Notes: generated by a model from the sequence alone, not told the origin. 64,000 nucleotides of DNA from Candidatus Zixiibacteriota bacterium (GCA_900498245.1 LS998015.1:743206-807205), one strand, 5' to 3'. Positions 35,093 to 44,849 are shown, numbered from the stretch's first letter. Numbers and translations are program-made.

Positions 35093-36535
35093 ATGAAAGA
35101 CAAACTTAATAACGCCCTTGAATGGCTGAAGGGGAAAGGGGTCGATTACGCTGACGCCCGGATGGTGCGAATCGAGTCGGAATCGATCAAAGTCACCGAT
35201 GATACGGTCGACACATTTTCCCGGAATGTCAATGTCGGCGTGGGGGTGCGGGTAATTTGCAGCGGCGCCTGGGGCTTCGCCGGAGTGTCATCGCTCACCG
35301 AAGCCGATATCAAGAAAGCCGCCAACAAGGCCCTGCAGACGGCCAAAGCCTCCGCTACTACGGTCAAGGACAAGGTGAAATTGGCTCCGACCGAAATTTA
35401 CAAAGATCATTATAAGTCGCCGTGCGAGAAAGATCCGTTCGAGGTGCCGGTACACGAAAAGATCGGACTCTTGATGGAAATTGCCGACCGTCTCCGCAGC
35501 GACAGCCGGATAAAGACGGCGGAATCATCGGCCGATTTCTACAAGACCAAGAAGATTTTCTGCTCGACCGAAGGGGCCGAAATCGAGCAGGATATTATCG
35601 AATCGGGCGCCGGGTATACGGCTATCGCCTATGATGGTAACGAGGTGCAGAAACGTTCGTATCCCAATTCGCATCGCGGTGATTTCGCCACGAGGGGGTA
35701 TGAGAATGTCGAAGGATTGAAACTTCTGGAAAATGTCGATCGGACCCGGGAAGAGGCGATTCAACTTTTGACCGCCGATCCCTGTCCCAACAAGACGACC
35801 GATATTATCATCTGCGGCTCGCAATTGGCGCTTCAGGTGCATGAATCATGCGGTCACCCGACCGAGCTGGATCGGGTTCTGGGGACGGAGATTTCCCTGG
35901 CCGGCGGGTCGTTCATGCAGATCGACGGCCTCAATAAGCTGAAATACGGCTCGGATATTGTCAATATCAACGCCGATGCCACGATTCCGGGCGGGCTGGG
36001 TTCATTTGGGTATGATGACGAAGGTGTCAAGGCCCAGCGGGCGCCGATAATCCGGAACGGTGTTCATGTCGGGTACCTGACCAGCCGGGAAACGGCTCCC
36101 GTAATCGGGCAGACCTCGAACGGCACCATGCGGGCCGACGGCTGGAACCGTCTGCCGATTATCCGTATGACCAATATCAACCTGGAACCGGGGGAGTGGG
36201 AACTCGAGGATCTGATCGCCGATACCAAAGACGGAATATTTTTCGATATGAACAAATCGTGGTCAATCGATGACAAGCGCCTCAATTTCCAGTTCGGCGT
36301 GGAATGCGCCTGGGAAATTAAGGACGGCAAACTGGGCCGGATGCTGAAAAATCCGCTTTATACCGGAATGACGCCGAAATTCTGGAATTCCTGCGATGCC
36401 ATCTGCAACAAGAAATACTGGCATGTCTGGGGGGTGCCCAACTGCGGCAAGGGAGAGCCGATGCAGACGGCGCGCGTGGCCCACGGCACCGCTCCCGCCC
36501 GGTTCCGCCAGATAACGGTGGGGGTGAGCAAATGA
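35093..36535 (+). CDS. tldD: TldD subunit of the TldD/TldE metalloprotease
   Basis: The 480-residue product carries the TldD zinc motif HExxxH as HESCGH at residues 250-255, within ALQVHESCGHPTELDRVLG. TldD/TldE heterodimers thread and degrade unfolded peptides, and in other bacteria mature modified peptides or antitoxins. TldD holds the catalytic metal. GGAGG precedes the ATG. It overlaps tldE by 4 nt (ATGA). No peptide precursor gene is seen nearby. Confidence 0.94.
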   Translation: MKDKLNNALEWLKGKGVDYADARMVRIESESIKVTDDTVDTFSRNVNVGVGVRVICSGAWGFAGVSSLTEADIKKAANKALQTAKASATTVKDKVKLAPTEIYKDHYKSPCEKDPFEVPVHEKIGLLMEIADRLRSDSRIKTAESSADFYKTKKIFCSTEGAEIEQDIIESGAGYTAIAYDGNEVQKRSYPNSHRGDFATRGYENVEGLKLLENVDRTREEAIQLLTADPCPNKTTDIIICGSQLALQVHESCGHPTELDRVLGTEISLAGGSFMQIDGLNKLKYGSDIVNINADATIPGGLGSFGYDDEGVKAQRAPIIRNGVHVGYLTSRETAPVIGQTSNGTMRADGWNRLPIIRMTNINLEPGEWELEDLIADTKDGIFFDMNKSWSIDDKRLNFQFGVECAWEIKDGKLGRMLKNPLYTGMTPKFWNSCDAICNKKYWHVWGVPNCGKGEPMQTARVAHGTAPARFRQITVGVSK

Positions 36536-37884
36536 CCGGAAAAGAAAAACTATTCACGCTGTTTGAAAAAGTGGCCAAGGCCAGCAAGGCCGATGAGACC
36601 GAAATTCTTTATATCGGCAACAATACCGGGCTGACCCGTTTTGCCAATTCGATCATTCACCAGAATGTGAATGAAGCCAACGCCCGGATTATTTTCCGGA
36701 CTGTCTATGGGAAGAAAATCGGGGTGGCATCGACCAATTCGCTCATTCTGAATGATCTCAAAGCGACGCTTCGCAACGCGATGGAAATAGCCAAGTATCA
36801 GAAGGACAATAAATATTTCGACGGCCTTCCCGGGCCGGAAAGTTATCAGCCGGTTGATACCTATTATGATTCGACCGCGGCCTATTCTCCGAAAGATCGC
36901 GCTCGGCAGGTGAAGAAGATATTTGTCCGGGCCAATAAGCGGAAATTTCTGACGGCCGGGGCACTGACAACGGGCGACGGAGAGATAGCGGTTTTCAACA
37001 CCAAAGGGGTCCGCTGTTATCAGCCGTTCACCTCAGCCTCGTTGAATATAATCGCCATGTCGGAGACGTCATCGGGTTACGCGGTCGGTCTTTCGCGCAA
37101 GGTGGAAGATATCGATCCGGTCGCTTTAGCCGATATCGCGGTGGAAAAGGCCTATATCGGGAAAAAGCCGAAACCGCTTGAAGCGGGCGATTATGAAATA
37201 ATTCTCGAGCCGGCGGCAGTGGCGGCCCTTTTCGAATGGGTCAATTATATCGGATTCGGCTCCAAGGGATTTATCGACAAAACCTCCTTCCTCGCCGACA
37301 AAATCGGCCAGAAGGTGATGGACGAATCGGTCAGTATTTATGACGACGGCAATGATCTGTCGGCTATCGCCATGCCGTTCGATTTCGAGGGAGTTCCGAA
37401 GAAGAAGGTCTATCTGGTTGAAAAAGGGATCGGCAAGGGAGTGGTTTTCGACCGAACGACCGGCAACCGGATCGGGACCAAATCGACCGGGCACGCTCTT
37501 CCGGCCGGGGAGCAGGGAGAAGGGGCGATGCCGCTCAATCTCTTTATCGATCCGGGGAATAGGACCCGCGAAGAGATGATCGCCTCGGTCAAGCGGGGAG
37601 TGCTGGTGACCCGGTTCCATTATATCAACGGCTTCATCGACACGCCCAAAGCGCTGCTGACAGGGATGACCCGCGACGGCACATATCTTATTGAGGACGG
37701 CCAGATAAAGCACGGGGTGAAAAACCTTCGATTCACCGACTCGATGCTTCGGGCTTTCTCGAACGTGAAAGGTATCTCGCGGGAGCGCCAGTTGATACCG
37801 TCGTGGTGGGACGCGGTCGGGTGCATTTCGGCGCCGGCATTTCATCTGGGTTCGTTCAAGTTCACCGGGACGACTGAGTTTTAG
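36532..37884 (+). CDS. tldE: TldE/PmbA subunit of the TldD/TldE protease
   Basis: The 450-residue paralogue of TldD lacks the HExxxH motif, as expected for the non-metal-binding partner. It has the PmbA-type C-terminal half (YEIILEPAAVAALFEWVNYI, FINGF-like YHYINGFIDTPKALLTGM). It is translationally coupled to tldD by the 4-nt overlap. Together they should form the heterodimeric protease in the cytoplasm. Confidence 0.92.
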   Translation: MTGKEKLFTLFEKVAKASKADETEILYIGNNTGLTRFANSIIHQNVNEANARIIFRTVYGKKIGVASTNSLILNDLKATLRNAMEIAKYQKDNKYFDGLPGPESYQPVDTYYDSTAAYSPKDRARQVKKIFVRANKRKFLTAGALTTGDGEIAVFNTKGVRCYQPFTSASLNIIAMSETSSGYAVGLSRKVEDIDPVALADIAVEKAYIGKKPKPLEAGDYEIILEPAAVAALFEWVNYIGFGSKGFIDKTSFLADKIGQKVMDESVSIYDDGNDLSAIAMPFDFEGVPKKKVYLVEKGIGKGVVFDRTTGNRIGTKSTGHALPAGEQGEGAMPLNLFIDPGNRTREEMIASVKRGVLVTRFHYINGFIDTPKALLTGMTRDGTYLIEDGQIKHGVKNLRFTDSMLRAFSNVKGISRERQLIPSWWDAVGCISAPAFHLGSFKFTGTTEF

Positions 37885-37891
37885 CGGAATA

Positions 37892-37922
37892 TCAGGAGCA
37901 TGGGGTCAACTCATGCTCCTGA
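37892..37922 (+). terminator. hairpin after tldE, possible terminator
   Basis: An 11-bp perfect stem TCAGGAGCATG/CATGCTCCTGA with a 9-nt loop lies 8 nt past the tldE stop. The following AAAATTCTT is not a true U-tract, so termination efficiency is doubtful. Confidence 0.5.
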
Positions 37923-37931
37923 AAATTCTTG

Positions 37932-37959
37932 TTGACATCTTATCTAATTCCAATATTAT
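37932..37959 (+). promoter_or_regulatory. candidate promoter of the prodomain-protein/subtilase pair
   Basis: TTGACA at 37932-37937 and TATTAT at 37954-37959 with 16-nt spacing lie about 95 nt before the first gene of the pair. Confidence 0.45.
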
Positions 37960-38055
37960 TAATCAAGGCAAATATTCGGTGCATGTTACTGTGCATAGTT
38001 CGCATACAACTGACAGAGCATGAATTGTCTTTGCATATTAAGGAGGGTCGAATCA

Positions 38056-38823
38056 ATGGAAAATTTAGGATTGCTTTTTATTTCTTTCATTTTATTAATG
38101 GGTGGCGCCCCTCAGCCCAAAAATGAAATGGATGACAGTACGCGCACCTCCATCAGGGAATTTGTATTTGGGCATTATCATAAATATGATATAGATACAA
38201 GCGGCTCAGAACCTATGATTGGAGTTATTCTTGAGACGGACGGTAATAGAAAACAGCTTGACTCTATTGGGATGATTATTTACTCCATTGATAGGAATAG
38301 AGTATTTGGGAAAATCCCAATACGGCTGATTTCACAGGTGAGTGGGCTCACTTCAGTAAAGAAATTAATCCCCAATTTGCGACTTTCATTAGATGTCGTT
38401 CCTGGTGAGCGAAAAGGATCCTTGTATCTCTCGTTCGATTCCCTGAATCAGATCGCTTCTGACACAGTGGAAGTATTTCTTCTAAAATACGGTAATTACC
38501 GGGGTGAAGTATCATTTGATACTATTTATCAATATACAGTGCCGTTACAAAACGACACCTCATATTTGATCGGCAATATAGAAGAAGGGTGGTATGACGT
38601 TTATCTTTTCCCGGGTATCATAAAATCACCACCAATCAGGAGAGGAGCGGAATTCTCATTTGAAAGTGATTCACCGGCGATTATTTATAAGAAATTGATA
38701 ATTATGAACCGAATGACCTCCGTCATGGATTTGAGAGGGGAAAAATGGCCCGCTCTTGAAAAAGGGAGCGCCGATTCAGCAGCAGTCATTCAAGAATGGA
38801 TTCCGAAATATCTGAAAAAATAA
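38056..38823 (+). CDS. exported protein with free-standing homologue of the neighbouring subtilase prodomain
   Basis: The 255-residue product starts at ATG 38056 with TTAAGGAGG upstream and has a signal-like segment (LGLLFISFILLMGGAP). Residues about 30-105 align by eye with the prodomain of the next gene: KYDIDTSGSEPMIGVILETDG against LYDIDTTTTPPTIGVIVEANG, and GKIPIRLISQVSGLTSVKKL against CKVPIDSLEILAGLSAVKCY. The rest (about 110-255) is beta-rich and unrecognised, and no catalytic domain is present. Such prodomains act in subtilases as inhibitors and folding chaperones, so this may be a trans-acting inhibitor. The gene lies 24 nt upstream of the protease and shares its AT-rich composition. 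Confidence 0.75.
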   Translation: MENLGLLFISFILLMGGAPQPKNEMDDSTRTSIREFVFGHYHKYDIDTSGSEPMIGVILETDGNRKQLDSIGMIIYSIDRNRVFGKIPIRLISQVSGLTSVKKLIPNLRLSLDVVPGERKGSLYLSFDSLNQIASDTVEVFLLKYGNYRGEVSFDTIYQYTVPLQNDTSYLIGNIEEGWYDVYLFPGIIKSPPIRRGAEFSFESDSPAIIYKKLIIMNRMTSVMDLRGEKWPALEKGSADSAAVIQEWIPKYLKK

Positions 38824-38847
38824 ATTTAATATCTTCGGGAGGCAGGT

Positions 38848-41034
38848 ATGTTGTCAAGCATACGCATATTTATAAGCGTCATTTTTATTCTTGGCATATT
38901 GGCCCATTCTTTATCTTTCGCCGCATCGAAAAGAAATTGGGAGCTTATGCTGGAATATTCTCCTTTATATGATATTGATACCACTACGACGCCGCCCACA
39001 ATAGGCGTTATCGTTGAAGCCAACGGAGACTATCATGATTTGGAGAATGTGGGTGCGGAAATATTGAGTATAAAAGGACATCGGATTAATTGCAAAGTGC
39101 CGATCGATAGTTTAGAAATTTTAGCCGGTCTTTCGGCTGTGAAATGCTACTCATTTAATAGTAAAATTGAATTAGATTTGGATATGAGCGCCGTTGCCAT
39201 AGGTGCGCCTGAAGTCTGCAATCAAAGCGGATATACCGGCAAGAGCGTAATTGTTGGCATTGTGGATGGCGGTATTGACGCACATCATCCAGATTTTCAG
39301 AGGGGTCAAAATAATACGCGATTCCTTTATATTTGGGATCAGATGGACACAAGGGGCTCGCATCCATCTAATTATTATTACGGTTCAGAATACAGCAAGA
39401 GCGATATAGACGGAGGCCAATATATAAATGGTGGGTCGTATTGGACGGATGCTTATGGACATGGAAGTGTGGTGACCGGCATCGCCTGCGGAGGGGGACG
39501 GGTAGGCGGAAATGGCATCGAAGCGGGAAAATATACAGGTATAGCTAAAGATGCAGACATTATTTTTGTTCGGATGCTGCCCTTATATGCAAATATCGAG
39601 GATGCCGTGGAATATATTATCGAAAAGGCAGAATCCCTAAAGCGACCCTGTGTCATTAATTTAAGCCTCGGTTATAAAGGAGGGCCTCGGGACGGTACAA
39701 GCCCATTTGAACGCTTTATGGATAAACTATTGACCGATTATCATGAAAGATCAGTTGTTATTGTCAATTCCTGCGGAAATACCCGATTTGATGCGAACAA
39801 TGCCGAGGTGGCCTTTAATCCACAATTGTGGGGCAAAAATCGTGACCATATAAGATTTTATGATGATGAGACTATGGTGGTAAATGTGGGATCCGGTTTA
39901 TATAATCAAGATTATGTTTCAATAGAAATATGGTATCACGCCAATTCGGAAACGAGAATATCCGTTACAGCTCCATTAATGGATTCGCTTGGTAATAGCA
40001 CTCCATTTTGGATAGGGTCATATGAGTCGGGAAACGGAAATGGATGGCCGGGCGAGGGGTGGGACATGCCAGGTATCGGATTTGTTAAAATTCATAATGA
40101 AGACTGGGATGCAAATCATCCTGATCCATACCCGTATACATATGATCAAGTTGCGACTGTTGAGATAGCTGATCATGATTATGACCTTTCACCCGGCGAC
40201 TGGTTTATAAGTATGAGTGATGTAAATGGACCATGGGATGCCTACATCACATATCAGGATCATGGGCTGAATTTATATTCATTTTTGGAAAATGATGCTA
40301 ATTCATATGAAGTTAATGAACCGGGAAATTCTTCCTATATTATTACTGTTGGTTCAATTAATACAAAAAACAATTGGTATGATTGCCTGGGAATGTCAGT
40401 GCCCGGGCCGGCACCATATGATAAATTTGATGCACTCGGCTTTCCGATTAATCAAATATCTTTTTTCAGCTCGTTGGGCCCTACACGGGATGTCAGAACC
40501 AAACCTGAAATTTACGCCCCTGGTGCTTGGGTCGCAAGCACTTGCCCCGATAGTCTGCTTTATGCATATTCAAGCACAGGTATGAGATATTCATTGGCAG
40601 ATGACTGTCGCCATATCCTTATGCGGGGTACCAGTATGTCCGCGCCCCACGTTACCGGTGTAGTTGCTCTAATGCTCGAAAAAAATGGTTTCCTTTCTCT
40701 TAATGAAATTCGTAATGCATTATTTTCAACCGAATTGGCCAATGGTATGGTTAACGCTCCAGGCGCCATTGCGGCTATTCCTCCGGCCTGCATTCCGGGA
40801 GATGTTAATGGGGATAGAACCATTAATATTATAGATGTGAATGGATTAATTAGTTTTCTATATAAAGGCGGTGCAAGCCCATCACCATATGCAATTTGCT
40901 CGGGCGATGCTGATTGCAATTGTCGGCTAAATATTCAAGATGTATCTACAATTATAAATTTTCTTTATAAATCAGGGCCTTCTCTTGGGGATCAGAATAC
41001 ATGGGTGCGTAATTGCGGCAATCCGCCGCAATGA
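38848..41034 (+). CDS. secreted subtilisin-like protease with prodomain and C-terminal dockerin
   Basis: The 728 residues comprise a signal peptide (to about 26), a prodomain (about 37-112), an S8 catalytic domain with D140 (VGIVDGGIDAHHPDF), H205 (AYGHGSVVTG), oxyanion Asn in NSCGN and S596 (GTSMSAPHVTG), and a type I dockerin (about 650-715; GDVNGDRTINIIDVNGLISF and a second repeat). The long distance between His and Ser reflects an inserted beta domain of about 190 residues. GGGAGGC precedes ATG. Its base composition is much more AT-rich than the flanking genes, suggesting transfer. Confidence 0.9.
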   Translation: MLSSIRIFISVIFILGILAHSLSFAASKRNWELMLEYSPLYDIDTTTTPPTIGVIVEANGDYHDLENVGAEILSIKGHRINCKVPIDSLEILAGLSAVKCYSFNSKIELDLDMSAVAIGAPEVCNQSGYTGKSVIVGIVDGGIDAHHPDFQRGQNNTRFLYIWDQMDTRGSHPSNYYYGSEYSKSDIDGGQYINGGSYWTDAYGHGSVVTGIACGGGRVGGNGIEAGKYTGIAKDADIIFVRMLPLYANIEDAVEYIIEKAESLKRPCVINLSLGYKGGPRDGTSPFERFMDKLLTDYHERSVVIVNSCGNTRFDANNAEVAFNPQLWGKNRDHIRFYDDETMVVNVGSGLYNQDYVSIEIWYHANSETRISVTAPLMDSLGNSTPFWIGSYESGNGNGWPGEGWDMPGIGFVKIHNEDWDANHPDPYPYTYDQVATVEIADHDYDLSPGDWFISMSDVNGPWDAYITYQDHGLNLYSFLENDANSYEVNEPGNSSYIITVGSINTKNNWYDCLGMSVPGPAPYDKFDALGFPINQISFFSSLGPTRDVRTKPEIYAPGAWVASTCPDSLLYAYSSTGMRYSLADDCRHILMRGTSMSAPHVTGVVALMLEKNGFLSLNEIRNALFSTELANGMVNAPGAIAAIPPACIPGDVNGDRTINIIDVNGLISFLYKGGASPSPYAICSGDADCNCRLNIQDVSTIINFLYKSGPSLGDQNTWVRNCGNPPQ

Positions 41035-41295
41035 TTATTTTCGCCAGCAATATTGGACGCTCTCTAATTCCTCCGGATTATGCAAGGCTAGCATCCCTTT
41101 GTCGCCCAATGGACTAGTTTCAAAACTAATTTCACACTTATTGGGCGGTATTTTAATCCCTAGGCCGATTTCAGGCTAGTTTATCCCTAAAATTCTGTTA
41201 GTTTTTTATTCGACAGATCCGCAACTTTGCTATGCCTGAAACCGTAAATAACTCATAGATTGGTATAAGCTTATTGCGCCCAAAGGAGGAAAAGT

Positions 41296-43053
41296 GTGAC
41301 ATTGAAAGTGATCCTGATTGCCGTGGCATTGTTTCTGGTCCTGAGCCTGATTCTTGTGGTCGGGGCGGTATCGGTCAAAGCCGACGACACCGTGATTGAT
41401 ATGACCGATTTCCAAACTGGGGATCTGGTGGTTGACGGCTTCGAATTGAAAGGACAAACCAGGGTCACCATTCACGCTATCGGGGCGGCCCTTAAAAATA
41501 CCGAGGACCTTTATGCCTACGGTTGGATAATCGACGCCGATTCGCGCGAACCGGTCTGGATTCAGAGCGATCAGGAATCGCATCGCTACAAAGGCTCCAA
41601 TTATTTTCGGGAATTCGAGGGGGAAATAACCCTTCCGGCGGGACGTTATGAATGTTATTACTATGCGTCCCGGCCCTTTTATACCGACCTCGATATCAAA
41701 TTCGATGATTTGGGCAAAGCCCTGGAATTTCTGGGAGATTTTATCGGCAAAAATGATGAAAACCAGAAATATTACGATGAAAATCTCGACGCTCTTCTTT
41801 TTGAAATAACCGCCCCGGCCGGTCTTTTTACGAAATTCAATCCCTCCAAAAATATAGGGGAAAACAGTATTATCGAATTTTCCCAGCCGGGCAATGATTA
41901 TACCGGGAAAAAGGGGTTTACTCTTAAAAAGGACCTGAATTTAAAAATAATCGCGGAGGGGGAGTATTCCTCCAGCGACCGGGTTTTTGTCGATTACGGC
42001 TGGATAATAAATGCCGACTCGCGCAAAAAAGTCTGGCAGATGGATAAATGGAACACATCATGGTCGGGCGGCGCCCGCAAAAATCGCGGCTTTATCGGCG
42101 ATGTCAGCCTGCCTGCCGGCAATTATATCGCCTGCTATGTCACCGATGACAGTCATACTTTCGGGGATTGGAACAGCCTGCCTCCCTATGACCCGCTCCA
42201 TTACGGATTCAATATTTATACTCAAAACGCCGCCGATAAGCAGTATGTCGCTCCTTATGAAGATACTTACAGCGAGCCGTTAATTATTTCCTTGACCCAC
42301 ATCGGCAATAATGCCTTTAGATCCAAAGCCTTTACTCTCAAGAAACCGACCGATTTGCATATTGTCGCGATCGGGGAGTACGGCTACGATGATGCCTTTG
42401 TCGATTACGGCTGGATTGAAAATATCGATGATAATGACAAAGTCTGGGAAATGGCCGAAGAGAATACCGAGCATGCCGGCGGGGCCTCGAAAAACCGCAA
42501 ATTCGACGGCATCGTTACTTTGCCGGCGGGGAATTATATGGTTTATTATACCTCCGACGATTCCCATTCCTATGGCGACTGGAATGCCACCGCCCCTCTG
42601 GATCGCGATATGTGGGGTATAACTATTTTCGGCGCCGGCAAGAATTTCGATCCGAAAATGGTCGAAGTGCATGATCAGGAGCCGGCCAATCCCAATATCC
42701 TGGTTAATCTGACCGGCATCGGCGATGACGCCGATGTGGAGGAGGATTTCAAAATTTCCGTGCCGGAGAAGGTGCATATTTTCGCGCTGGGGGAGGGGCG
42801 CGACGGGGAAATGTTCGACTACGGCTGGATTGTGAATAAGAAAAACGGGGAGACGGTCTGGGAAATGACCTATCGCATGACCCGTCACGCCGGCGGGGCC
42901 GACAAAAATCGCAAAGTCGAATCGGATATCTATCTGGAACCGGGTCAGTATGAGGCCCACTTTGAGACTGATGATTCCCATTCTTTCCCGGATTTCAACG
43001 CCGCCCGGCCCGATATGCCGCAGAAGTGGGGCATTACCATCACTAAAAAATAA
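41296..43053 (+). CDS. membrane-anchored protein with four copies of an unrecognised beta domain
   Basis: The 585-residue product starts at GTG 41296 (AAGGAGG, 6-nt spacer) and has one N-terminal membrane segment (about 5-25). Four repeats of about 110-140 residues follow. Each has a YGWI element (residues 75, 234, 371 and 509), then a VW element, a LPAG(N/R)Y turn, and in copies 2-4 a DDSHSxxDWN-type motif and a final WGI(T)I strand. Repeats 2-4 are closest to each other and repeat 1 has diverged. I do not recognise the family. It is probably extracytoplasmic. The Asp/His-rich motif hints at metal or ligand binding, which is inference. Confidence 0.8.
   Translation: MTLKVILIAVALFLVLSLILVVGAVSVKADDTVIDMTDFQTGDLVVDGFELKGQTRVTIHAIGAALKNTEDLYAYGWIIDADSREPVWIQSDQESHRYKGSNYFREFEGEITLPAGRYECYYYASRPFYTDLDIKFDDLGKALEFLGDFIGKNDENQKYYDENLDALLFEITAPAGLFTKFNPSKNIGENSIIEFSQPGNDYTGKKGFTLKKDLNLKIIAEGEYSSSDRVFVDYGWIINADSRKKVWQMDKWNTSWSGGARKNRGFIGDVSLPAGNYIACYVTDDSHTFGDWNSLPPYDPLHYGFNIYTQNAADKQYVAPYEDTYSEPLIISLTHIGNNAFRSKAFTLKKPTDLHIVAIGEYGYDDAFVDYGWIENIDDNDKVWEMAEENTEHAGGASKNRKFDGIVTLPAGNYMVYYTSDDSHSYGDWNATAPLDRDMWGITIFGAGKNFDPKMVEVHDQEPANPNILVNLTGIGDDADVEEDFKISVPEKVHIFALGEGRDGEMFDYGWIVNKKNGETVWEMTYRMTRHAGGADKNRKVESDIYLEPGQYEAHFETDDSHSFPDFNAARPDMPQKWGITITKK
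41502..43050 (+). repeat. four tandem coding repeats of the YGWI/DDSH domain
   Basis: The YGWI anchors are spaced 159, 137 and 138 residues apart. Copies 2 to 4 share GGAxKNR and TDDSH-like phrases in the same order. Confidence 0.8.
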
Positions 43054-43074
43054 ATTTGTATTATTTCATTCGTG

Positions 43075-43109
43075 AAAACGGAATCGGTTATGGACTGATT
43101 CCGTTTTTA
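43075..43109. terminator. bidirectional terminator between the repeat protein and the kinase operon
   Basis: The stem AAAACGGAATCGGT/ACTGATTCCGTTTT (one G-U pair) with a 5-nt loop has a T-rich tract on the plus side and TTTTC on the minus side. It separates two convergent units. Confidence 0.8.
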
Positions 43110-43142
43110 TTTAATAATTATATTTACGGAATGCAAATCGGA

Positions 43143-44849
43143 TTACGATGAAATTCCGGCGGGCGATTCGACCGAGACCCGAATCGGGAAGTTGACGGCT
43201 ATGACCGTTCCCACATCGGGAGTCGAATCGACCTTGAGCGTCCCCCCGTGGATATCGATAATACGGCGGCAAACCAGAAGCCCGAAACCGTGCCCGTCCT
43301 TTTTGGTGGTGAAGCGCTGCTGGAAGGCGATTTCCTGGCGCTCTTTGTCGATGCCGGTGCCGTTATCGGTGACTCTCAGAATGAAGTTTTCATCGCCGCC
43401 GGAATATTTTATCTCCACTTCGATCAATCCCGCAAAGCCGTCCCCTTTTTCATGAATAGCGTCGGCGGCGTTGTTCACCAGATTATAGAGGAGTTGCTGG
43501 AGTTGAGACATATCGGCGAGGCTGAAAAGCGGAACATGGGGAACGGCCAGGCGAAAATCGATATTCCGCATATGGTTTTGCGCTTTCAGATATTCAATGA
43601 CATCGGTCACCAGGGAAGTAATACTGCATAATTCGAAATTCGGGGTCAGAGCGGAGAAGTCCATCAGTCCCTGAGAGAATTTGCGGATACTCTCCATGTT
43701 ATTCATGACGGCGCCCAGGTATTTGTCCAGTTCCTGGTAATTCTGTTTGCGGAGATGATGTTCCAGAAGGGAGAGATTACCGGAGGCGACACCGAGGAAA
43801 TTATTCAGTTCGTGCCCGATTTCGGCCGACATTTGACCGCGGACGGCCATTTTTTCCAGTTGAATGGTCTGCTCCTGCAGTTCCTTGAGCCGGGCGTAAG
43901 CATTTCTGGTTTCATCGAGGAGAATTATATTTTCGAGTGAAATGGCGATTTGATTGGCGGTGATAGAGAGAAGCTGTAATTCGCTGCCTTTCATCGTTTC
44001 GGCATCGGGGGGCAGGCCGAGGATCAGAAATCCGTAGAGTTTGGGCCCGCGCCGCAGGGCGATGTTGACCAGCCGATCCCCCGGTGTATGCCAGGAAGGA
44101 ATCAAGACGGCGCCGGCCTCCGGATTGCCGGAATTGCGGTAAACGGGATGCTCTTCGAGTGATGAAATGGTGAAAGGCGCGTTCAAGGTTGGGTCGCTAC
44201 AGGCCAGGTAGTCGCGTGCGATTTTATGCGATGACTCTTCGAATTGACTCTCGTTGAGATTGGCGGTACCTATGACCCGGATTTCGTTTTCATGGCTGCT
44301 GCGATAGACGATGGCGCCCCGGGAAACTTTCCCCTGCATCATGACAAAACCGAGGGAGAGGCGCATCAGGGATTGCATATCCCCGACGGTATAAATGAGT
44401 TGATTGAGATCCGAAAGCCGTCCCAGTTCGGTCACGAGAGTCTTTTCGGTATCTTTCTGTTTCTTTTTGACGGCGTTCCTGACGGCCTGACGCATTTCAT
44501 TCAATTCAAAGGGCTTCATGATATAATCATAGGCCCCTTCCTTGATAGCGTCTTTGGCCGAACTGAGATTGGCATAACCGGTCATGAAGATGACGCCGAT
44601 GCCGTTTATTTTTTCCCGGATACGCTGGGCCAGTTCGATCCCGTCGCATTCCGGCATTCGGATATCGGTCAGGAGAAAATCAAAATACTCCGATTCGGCT
44701 TTTTGAAGGGCGACGGCACTGCTGGGGGCGAGTTCGATTTCATACCCGGCATCCTCCAGCGCATCACGCACCAGTGAAAGGACGATTTCCTCGTCATCGA
44801 CCACCAGAATACGGACGGTCCGGCCCTCTATTTGGGGTGAATCTTTCAC
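43143..44849 (-). CDS. hybrid receiver-GAF-histidine kinase
   Basis: This 568-residue soluble protein has an N-terminal receiver (ILVVDDEEIV, LLTDIRMPECDG, IMKPFEL), a GAF-like sensor (about 150-300), an H-box (SAEIGHELNNFLG), an N-box (NLVNNAADAI) and HATPase G-boxes (VTDNGTGID, GHGFGLLVCRRII). No transmembrane segment is present, so it should receive phosphate or signals from the upstream proteins in the cytoplasm. Its ATG overlaps the stop of the preceding receiver gene by 4 nt. Confidence 0.92.
   Translation of the reverse strand: MKDSPQIEGRTVRILVVDDEEIVLSLVRDALEDAGYEIELAPSSAVALQKAESEYFDFLLTDIRMPECDGIELAQRIREKINGIGVIFMTGYANLSSAKDAIKEGAYDYIMKPFELNEMRQAVRNAVKKKQKDTEKTLVTELGRLSDLNQLIYTVGDMQSLMRLSLGFVMMQGKVSRGAIVYRSSHENEIRVIGTANLNESQFEESSHKIARDYLACSDPTLNAPFTISSLEEHPVYRNSGNPEAGAVLIPSWHTPGDRLVNIALRRGPKLYGFLILGLPPDAETMKGSELQLLSITANQIAISLENIILLDETRNAYARLKELQEQTIQLEKMAVRGQMSAEIGHELNNFLGVASGNLSLLEHHLRKQNYQELDKYLGAVMNNMESIRKFSQGLMDFSALTPNFELCSITSLVTDVIEYLKAQNHMRNIDFRLAVPHVPLFSLADMSQLQQLLYNLVNNAADAIHEKGDGFAGLIEVEIKYSGGDENFILRVTDNGTGIDKERQEIAFQQRFTTKKDGHGFGLLVCRRIIDIHGGTLKVDSTPDVGTVIAVNFPIRVSVESPAGISS

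Noticed and set aside
35093-37884. tldD-tldE as a modified-peptide (microcin-like) biosynthesis locus
   Set aside because: No small precursor peptide, cyclodehydratase or export gene lies nearby; the pair appears in its common stand-alone form.
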